A stretch of 64,000 nucleotides of DNA from Chryseobacterium sp. MFBS3-17. GTDB taxonomy: Bacteria; Bacteroidota; Bacteroidia; Flavobacteriales; Weeksellaceae. Below the pieces are notes generated by a model. The model was not told the DNA's origin. It made no database searches and saw only the letters and a program-made list of their open reading frames with translations. Numbering within the stretch: position 1 is the first letter of the stretch; each line of letters starts with the position of its first letter. Shown here piece by piece: positions 59,222-64,000 of the stretch. The stretch covers positions 1 through 64,000 of the forward strand of contig NZ_JAJEWK010000008.1 of the NCBI RefSeq assembly GCF_020687745.1. The letters are read 5' to 3'. The position numbers and the translations under genes are program-made.

Positions 59222-59629
59222 ATGATGACTTCTAAAATAACCTACCTGGGCGATTTGCGCTGTGAATCCGAACATCTGCAATCTGGAACAGTGGTGCTTA
59301 CAGATGCTCCTACCGATAATCATGGAAAAGGTGAAGCTTTTTCGCCTACCGATTTATGTGCGGCCTCGCTGGCGCAGTGCATGCTGACTACCATTGCCAT
59401 TTTGGGCAGGACCAGAGGAATTGTCATCGACGGTTCTTATGCCGAAATTCAGAAAAATATGAATCCGCAACCCAGAAAAATTGCGGAAATCGTATGCAAG
59501 CTGTCCTTTAAAGGTGAATTTACTGAGGAGCAGCGCGAGTTCATGGAACATACCGCAATGAACTGTCCCGTGGCACTATCCCTGCACCCGGATGTGAAAA
59601 AGACGGTTACTTTTTCTTACGGAAATTAG
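59222..59629 (+). CDS. OsmC-family protein
   Basis: 135 aa (start at 59222 or the next ATG, 59225). Both reactive cysteines are present: SLAQCMLTTIAI and AMNCPVALSLHPDV, as in Ohr/OsmC peroxidases; the Arg-containing loop is in the N-terminal half. It should reduce organic hydroperoxides in the cytoplasm using a thiol. Its stop codon overlaps by 4 bp the end of the convergent SufT-like gene. Confidence 0.88.
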   Translation: MMTSKITYLGDLRCESEHLQSGTVVLTDAPTDNHGKGEAFSPTDLCAASLAQCMLTTIAILGRTRGIVIDGSYAEIQKNMNPQPRKIAEIVCKLSFKGEFTEEQREFMEHTAMNCPVALSLHPDVKKTVTFSYGN

Positions 59630-59952
59630 AACATTCCGAGCTCAAAGCGGGCTTCTTCACTCATCATATCTTTATTCCATGAGGGTTCGAAGGTAAGTTC
59701 CAGATCTACTTCGCCCACTCCGCGTACGGCGGAAACCTTTTCGCGGACTTCTGCCGGGAGACTTTCTGCTACAGGGCAGTTGGGTGTGGTAAGGGTCATC
59801 ACCACCTTTACGTTGCCCTCATCAGAAATCTGCACGTCATAGATAAGTCCCAGCTCGTAAATATCTACCGGAATCTCCGGGTCATATACGGTCTTTAGAG
59901 CAAAAATAATTTTTTCGCCGATATCGGCTATCTGATCGTCTGTATATTTCAT
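59626..59952 (-). CDS. SufT-like DUF59 metal-sulfur cluster assembly factor
   Basis: 108 aa. DUF59/MIP18 fold: IFALKTVYDPEIPVDIYELGLIYD followed by VKVVMTLTTPNCPVAESLP with the single conserved Cys, and VDLELTFEPSWNKDMMSEEA. SufT-type proteins help to mature Fe-S proteins. No suf genes adjacent. The gene starts 41 bp after the exonuclease stop on the same strand. Confidence 0.9.
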   Translation of the reverse strand: MKYTDDQIADIGEKIIFALKTVYDPEIPVDIYELGLIYDVQISDEGNVKVVMTLTTPNCPVAESLPAEVREKVSAVRGVGEVDLELTFEPSWNKDMMSEEARFELGMF

Positions 59953-59993
59953 TTTGACTTTTCCCAGATGCTGTTTTGTGCAGCACCGGTATC

Positions 59994-60692
59994 TTAATTT
60001 TCGGATGTTGATAATAAATCTTCCTGCCGCATCCGGCGGAAAACATTTGCCAAAGTTAAGACATCTTTTTCACAATATTGAACAATTCTAAATAAGTCTT
60101 TTTCTATATAATAGATTGATGCAACCATAGACCCGTCTATATCGTCCTTAGGCGTAGGGATTCCGAAGACATGCGCCAGCAACTCCAGAGATACATAGGA
60201 TTTATAATCGCCGAACTTCCAGAGTTCCATCGTATCCAGATGCGGAATTTCCCACGGCTTTTTGCCAAACATCTGAAACGGCACGGGCGGTTGCATTCCA
60301 TGGATCAGAAATCTGCGGGCAATCCACGGGAAGTCAAATTCTTTCCCGTTGTGCGCACACAGAATTACGTCCCGGAGTTTGGGTCTGTTAAAAATGGCTC
60401 CGAATTCTTCCAGTAACTTTTTTTCATCATCACCGTAGAAACTTTTGATGAGCAATTTTCCGTTTTTGTCGGTCATGCCCACGGAGATACAGATGATTTT
60501 TCCGAATTCAGCCATGATTCCGCCCCGTTCTTTATAAAATTCTTCTGCGGTGAATTCTTCTTTTCGCTGAAATTTTGTTTTTTTATCCCATAAGGCCTGT
60601 TCGGCTTCATGGAGTTCGTCCCAGTTGCCGTACTGAGGTACTGTTTCTATATCCAGAAACAAAACTTTTTCTAAGGGAATATGCTGAATCAT
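59994..60692 (-). CDS. DEDD-type 3'-5' exonuclease
   Basis: 232 aa. The exonuclease fold: VLFLDIETVPQYG (first Asp and Glu), CAHNGKEFDFPWIARRFLIH with the second Asp, and VQYCEKDVLTLANVFRRM with the last Asp. It resembles the DNA polymerase B exonuclease domain without a polymerase. Role in DNA repair or RNA trimming is likely; the substrate is not known. It is followed 11 bp upstream in the genome by the HExxH gene in the same direction. Confidence 0.85.
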   Translation of the reverse strand: MIQHIPLEKVLFLDIETVPQYGNWDELHEAEQALWDKKTKFQRKEEFTAEEFYKERGGIMAEFGKIICISVGMTDKNGKLLIKSFYGDDEKKLLEEFGAIFNRPKLRDVILCAHNGKEFDFPWIARRFLIHGMQPPVPFQMFGKKPWEIPHLDTMELWKFGDYKSYVSLELLAHVFGIPTPKDDIDGSMVASIYYIEKDLFRIVQYCEKDVLTLANVFRRMRQEDLLSTSEN

Positions 60693-60703
60693 AATAGAAT
60701 ATT

Positions 60704-61246
60704 TTAGAGAGGTTGATTTTGTGCAGCAGATTTTTTGCTAAGAATTTCTTCCAGCACAGTTTCTACTTTCTTTTTTTCTGAAGCGTATTTTTGTTGCAGT
60801 TCGGAACCTTCACCCATCCGGCGGTAATATTCCAGTGCCTTCTCTGCAAATTGTTTTCTGTTAAAATCCGGTGCATCCGGGATTTGCGGAAATTCTTTGT
60901 GAAAGAGCATTTCGGTATAGGCCTGCCATTCCCGTTCGTTTTTGTCTTCCACTATGTGCCCGGGTGCTTTTTGTCTGACGTGGAGCATCTCATGGGCAAT
61001 GAGATTGAGGACCAGCGGCAGATTAAAGTCAAAGATATTCCGAGGAATATACACTTTCTGCGGTCCGCCCAGCACGCCCTCAGCGGTAAGCAGCAGTGCA
61101 TTTGCAGACCTCTCCGGCCGGAAATCAAAACCTGCGAAATTTTCGTGCTCAAGCTTATAATTATGAATCAGAAATTGGGCAGCGTCCAGAATCTGGTCGT
61201 GAGATTTGTACGCGTCCACATGCATCCGGATGTTTTCTAAATTCAT
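60704..61246 (-). CDS. putative zinc metallopeptidase (HExxH) of unknown family
   Basis: 180 aa, no signal peptide. LIAHEMLHVRQKAPGHIVED gives HEMLH, a zincin active site, and the Glu-rich helix NEREWQAYTEMLFHKEF could provide the third ligand (gluzincin pattern). The N-terminal third (MHVDAYKSHDQILDAAQF) and a coiled-coil-like C-terminus (ASEKKKVETVLEEILSKK) are unlike known peptidases. It is probably a cytoplasmic protein; whether it cleaves peptides is unknown. Co-directional with the exonuclease and SufT-like genes. Confidence 0.7.
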   Translation of the reverse strand: MNLENIRMHVDAYKSHDQILDAAQFLIHNYKLEHENFAGFDFRPERSANALLLTAEGVLGGPQKVYIPRNIFDFNLPLVLNLIAHEMLHVRQKAPGHIVEDKNEREWQAYTEMLFHKEFPQIPDAPDFNRKQFAEKALEYYRRMGEGSELQQKYASEKKKVETVLEEILSKKSAAQNQPL

Positions 61247-61359
61247 TAAAAATGGCTTTACTTAACAAAAGTATCAATAATTTGAATATCATAATGGGGA
61301 AAAACCCTTAATTTTTATTCGTGAGATTTATTAACTTTACTCAGACTAAACCTTGGAGT

Positions 61360-62895
61360 ATGCTTGTAAAGATTTACGGAAGTGCCATTTTTGGTGTGAC
61401 AGCTCAGACGATTACCATAGAAGTTAGTGTAGACAGTCCCGGTGTAGGCTATCACCTGGTGGGTCTGCCCGACAACGCCATCAAGGAAAGCAGCTACAGA
61501 ATTTCTGCTGCGCTGAAAAATGTGGGGTATAAAGTTCCCGGTAAAAAAATCACCATCAATATGGCGCCTGCAGATCTCCGGAAAGAAGGCTCTGCATATG
61601 ATTTGAGCATTGCCATCGGAATTCTGGCCGCCTCAGATCAGATTGTTGCTGAAACAGTGGGCGATTATATCATTATGGGCGAACTCTCTCTGGATGGAGG
61701 CTTGCAACCGATAAAAGGGGTATTGCCCATCGCGATCAAAGCCAGGGAAGAAGGTTTTAAAGGAATTATTCTCCCTAAACAAAATACCCGTGAGGCAGCC
61801 ATTGTAAGCAATCTGGACGTGTACGGGGTAGAAAATATTGCAGAGGTGATTGCATTTTTTAATGACGGAACGCCACTTGAGCGCACGGAAATTGACACCC
61901 GAAAAGAATTTCAGGATAAAATCAATGTGTTTCCTTTTGATTTTTCTGAGGTCAAAGGGCAGGAAACGGCCAAGCGCGCCATGGAGGTAGCTGCGGCAGG
62001 CGGGCATAATATTATTCTCATCGGGCCTCCGGGCAGTGGTAAAACCATGCTCGCCAAGAGAGTGCCCAGTATTTTGCCTCCGTTTACCCTGAAAGAAGCG
62101 CTGGAAACTACCAAAATCCATTCTGTGGCCGGAAAAATTGGCTCGGAGACATCTCTTATGACCGTAAGACCATTCCGCAGTCCCCATCATACGATTTCAG
62201 ATGTGGCACTGGTGGGCGGGGGCAGCTATCCGCAGCCGGGAGAGATTTCACTGGCGCACAACGGCGTGTTGTTTCTGGATGAAATGCCCGAGTTTAAACG
62301 CACCGTGCTGGAGGTGATGCGGCAACCGCTGGAAGACCGGGTGGTCACCATTTCCAGAGCTAAGTTTACGGTGAATTATCCGGCGAGTTTTATGCTCGTG
62401 GCCAGTATGAATCCCAGCCCCAGCGGCTATTTTCCGGATGATCCCAATAACACTTCCACCGCGTTTGAAATGCAGCGCTATATGAACCGCCTCTCGGGTC
62501 CGCTTCTGGATCGCATTGATATTCATGTGGAAGTGCAAAAAGTGGAATTTGACCAGTTGGCTGACCGGCGGAAGGGCGAGAACAGTCTGGCCATCCGTGA
62601 GCGGGTAATGCAGGCACGCGAACGACAGAACGAACGCTATAAAGATTTGGAAATCAGTTATAATGCACAGATGGGACCTAAGGAAATAGAGCGCTTCTGT
62701 GAACTGGATGACGCTTCGTCTGCACTCATCAAAACCGCTATGGAAAAACTGAATCTTTCGGCCAGGGCCTATGACCGGATTCTGAAAGTGGCCCGTACGA
62801 TTGCAGATCTGGAGGGCGAAGAGCACATTGGCAGCAGCCAGATTGCAGAGGCGATTCAGTACCGGAGTCTGGACCGTGAATTCTGGAATGTCTGA
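61360..62895 (+). CDS. comM: YifB/ComM-family Mg-chelatase-like AAA+ ATPase
   Basis: 511 aa from the ATG at 61360; a GTG start at 61321 gives 13 more residues that are absent in the family. N-terminal ChlI-like domain with IEVSVDSPGVGYHLVGLPDN, Walker A GPPGSGKTMLAKR, FRSPHHTISDVALVGGG, Walker B VLFLDEMPEF and the C-terminal Mg_chelatase_C ending. ComM helicases move branches during natural transformation and recombination. Normal length for the family. Confidence 0.92.
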   Translation: MLVKIYGSAIFGVTAQTITIEVSVDSPGVGYHLVGLPDNAIKESSYRISAALKNVGYKVPGKKITINMAPADLRKEGSAYDLSIAIGILAASDQIVAETVGDYIIMGELSLDGGLQPIKGVLPIAIKAREEGFKGIILPKQNTREAAIVSNLDVYGVENIAEVIAFFNDGTPLERTEIDTRKEFQDKINVFPFDFSEVKGQETAKRAMEVAAAGGHNIILIGPPGSGKTMLAKRVPSILPPFTLKEALETTKIHSVAGKIGSETSLMTVRPFRSPHHTISDVALVGGGSYPQPGEISLAHNGVLFLDEMPEFKRTVLEVMRQPLEDRVVTISRAKFTVNYPASFMLVASMNPSPSGYFPDDPNNTSTAFEMQRYMNRLSGPLLDRIDIHVEVQKVEFDQLADRRKGENSLAIRERVMQARERQNERYKDLEISYNAQMGPKEIERFCELDDASSALIKTAMEKLNLSARAYDRILKVARTIADLEGEEHIGSSQIAEAIQYRSLDREFWNV

Positions 62896-62997
62896 AATGA
62901 ATACCGTTATTGGTGAAACCAATGAAACCGAGGCGTATAATTTCACAAAAAAACTTACTTTTAGCCCTACCTAATATTCAGTTTAAAATCCATTTTT

Positions 62998-63339
62998 ATG
63001 CAAGACATGAATGTACATGATATGATTTACTTTCAGATGAATCATTTTATCACGAAAACCATTAACCAGAATTCTGAAATCACTTTGAGCAAGCTCGTGG
63101 AAATCGCGTCATGGGTGAGTGCCTATACCATCCGCCAGCGGCATTTGCAAAACGGCAGTATTTCTGAAGACGAAATGCAGATGGTGCTGGGCGCTGTGGG
63201 CAATTTCGGCCATGAGAATTTTCCGGATGCTTTCACTCAGGAGCAGTTTGCAGAGGTTTCTGCCAAAGCGCTGGAGCTCCTGAAGACGCCTACTTTTGAC
63301 GAGGATGCTCCGCAGTATTTCGGACAGTATTACAGATGA
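62998..63339 (+). CDS. hypothetical protein
   Basis: 113 aa, start at 62998 or the second ATG at 63007. Helical, no signal peptide: MIYFQMNHFITKTINQNSEI, KLVEIASWVSAYTIRQRHLQ, and a C-terminal GQYYR. No family recognised. It lies 102 bp after comM and before a bidirectional terminator. Confidence 0.6.
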   Translation: MQDMNVHDMIYFQMNHFITKTINQNSEITLSKLVEIASWVSAYTIRQRHLQNGSISEDEMQMVLGAVGNFGHENFPDAFTQEQFAEVSAKALELLKTPTFDEDAPQYFGQYYR

Positions 63340-63372
63340 TTTCAGTGATCTGATTTGTCCTATAGTGAATAA

Positions 63373-63402
63373 AAAAACCGGAAGCATTGCCTCCGGTTTT
63401 TC
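63373..63402. terminator. bidirectional terminator at the end of the S46 peptidase gene
   Basis: AAAAACCGGA (63373-63382) pairs with TCCGGTTTTT (63392-63401) around a 9-nt loop. It can end the hypothetical gene on plus and the S46 gene on minus. Confidence 0.88.
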
Positions 63403-63424
63403 TGTGTAAACTCGTTTCAGAGTT

Positions 63425-64000
63425 CTATCTTTTCTTTGCGTTCAGCACGCTGCCTTTTACAGGTTTTGGATGCTCGTCGGTTACAAAGGTCATTTCTTCT
63501 ACCAGCCTTTTGGCACCGGCATATTTATCAATTACCCACATCACAAAGCGGATGTCCACGTTAATGGTCTTCTGGAATTCCGGCTCGAAAACCACATCTC
63601 CGGACAGCGCTTCAGAGTTTCCGTCGAAAGCAATCCCGATGAGGTACCCGTCTGCATCAATCACCGGAGAACCGGAATTACCACCTGTAATATCATGATT
63701 GGTGAGGAAGTTTACCGGCATGTGACCGGCCGCATCTGCGTAGATTCCATAGTCACGCATGGCGTGCATGTCCATCACTTTTTTCGGGAGGTCAAATTCC
63801 TCATCTCCTTCCTTGTATTTGTTGACCAGTCCCTGCATATCGGTATAATAATTGTCGGTAATGCCGTCATAGTTTCTGTCTTCTCTCATAGGCAGACGGT
63901 CTACAGATCCGTAGGTCATTCTCATGGTACCGTTGGCATCCGGATAGAATACTTTTTCCGGGAACGCTTTTCTGTAACCATCGAGTAATAAACGGTTGTT
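63425..64000 (-). CDS. C-terminal part of an S46 dipeptidyl-peptidase (DPP7/DPP11 type)
   Basis: The gene runs off the right edge; 192 codons incl. stop are visible. TNHDITGGNSGSPVIDADGYL carries the catalytic Ser in GGNSGSPV, and DVVFEPEFQKTINVDIRFVM follows, both diagnostic of S46 peptidases. Family members are periplasmic dipeptidyl-peptidases of Bacteroidetes; DPP7 prefers hydrophobic P1 residues, DPP11 acidic ones, which cannot be told from this part. The upstream start is outside the window. Confidence 0.9.
   Translation of the reverse strand, partial: NNRLLLDGYRKAFPEKVFYPDANGTMRMTYGSVDRLPMREDRNYDGITDNYYTDMQGLVNKYKEGDEEFDLPKKVMDMHAMRDYGIYADAAGHMPVNFLTNHDITGGNSGSPVIDADGYLIGIAFDGNSEALSGDVVFEPEFQKTINVDIRFVMWVIDKYAGAKRLVEEMTFVTDEHPKPVKGSVLNAKKR

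Noticed and set aside
62248-62946. 232-codon frame on the minus strand
   Set aside because: It is antisense to comM, which has Walker A and B in the correct frame.

Overview
The window is chromosomal DNA of a flavobacterium, most likely a Weeksellaceae member of the Chryseobacterium clade. Supporting signs are a fused MurF-alanine racemase, two GLPGLI-family proteins, a SprE/PorW-type lipoprotein of the type IX secretion system, TAnnTTTG -7 promoter elements, tRNA genes without an encoded CCA end, and little use of Shine-Dalgarno sites. This placement is an inference from gene content; no 16S gene is present. Most of the window is ordinary core genome, densely packed, with many 1-4 bp stop/start overlaps. 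No insertion sequence, prophage or CRISPR array is visible.

Layout. 1-1.2 kb: AT-rich accessory edge with the 3' end of an unrecognised gene, a YwqK/MORN-like lipoprotein and a frameshifted RHS-repeat relic. 1.25-8.15 kb: minus-strand genes (DUF421 membrane protein with a zinc ribbon, nucleosidase, fabG, glycosyltransferase, rsmI, PLDc_N-type membrane protein, MurC-like ligase, acidic protein). 8.2-16.8 kb: plus-strand chain tdk, murF-alr, patatin-BamA protein, ybeY, mnmG, methyltransferase. Two perfect parS palindromes flank mnmG. 16.9-18.15 kb: pgk on minus, followed by a 0.66-kb AT-rich gap with DnaA-box-like sites. 18.8-25.0 kb: rpiB, rnr, LysE, LD-carboxypeptidase, yraN, SDR, tsaB. 25.0-29.5 kb: minus-strand SprE, maf, kdsC and a DUF2520-type protein. 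29.6-31.3 kb: ECF sigma operon. 31.5-47.8 kb: lepA, M14 peptidase, cupin-like protein, outer-membrane protein plus GLPGLI, DinB, second GLPGLI, feoAB with a tiny Cys-rich partner, glmM, a broken toxin-antitoxin pair, and a TPR protein. 47.8-64 kb: EamA, aat, DUF3127, three tRNAs (Leu-Gly-Leu), mutL, rhomboid, small lipoproteins, GH3, bacilliredoxin, pepT, HMG-CoA-lyase-like, OsmC, SufT-like, an exonuclease, an HExxH protein, yifB/comM and a truncated S46 peptidase.

Themes. Envelope construction recurs (MurC-like, MurF-Alr, GlmM, LD-carboxypeptidase, KdsC, FabG, the patatin protein, SprE). So do RNA and translation maintenance (RsmI, YbeY, MnmG, TsaB, RNase R, LepA, Aat, tRNAs). Gene polarity changes from mostly minus (left of 8.2 kb) to mostly plus (right of 18.8 kb). 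Together with the parS pair and DnaA-box-like sites between these points, this suggests the replication origin lies nearby; it is an inference to be tested by GC skew.

The least explained sequence is a two-copy intergenic element (2110-2189 and 58089-58177). Two conserved boxes, GATGGAAGCG and AGCGGACAGC, enclose different perfect inverted repeats. Other points worth a look are a ParE-like toxin gene with an amber codon at position 6, an SSB-like acidic tip on a DUF3127 protein, and a MutL without a recognisable endonuclease motif.
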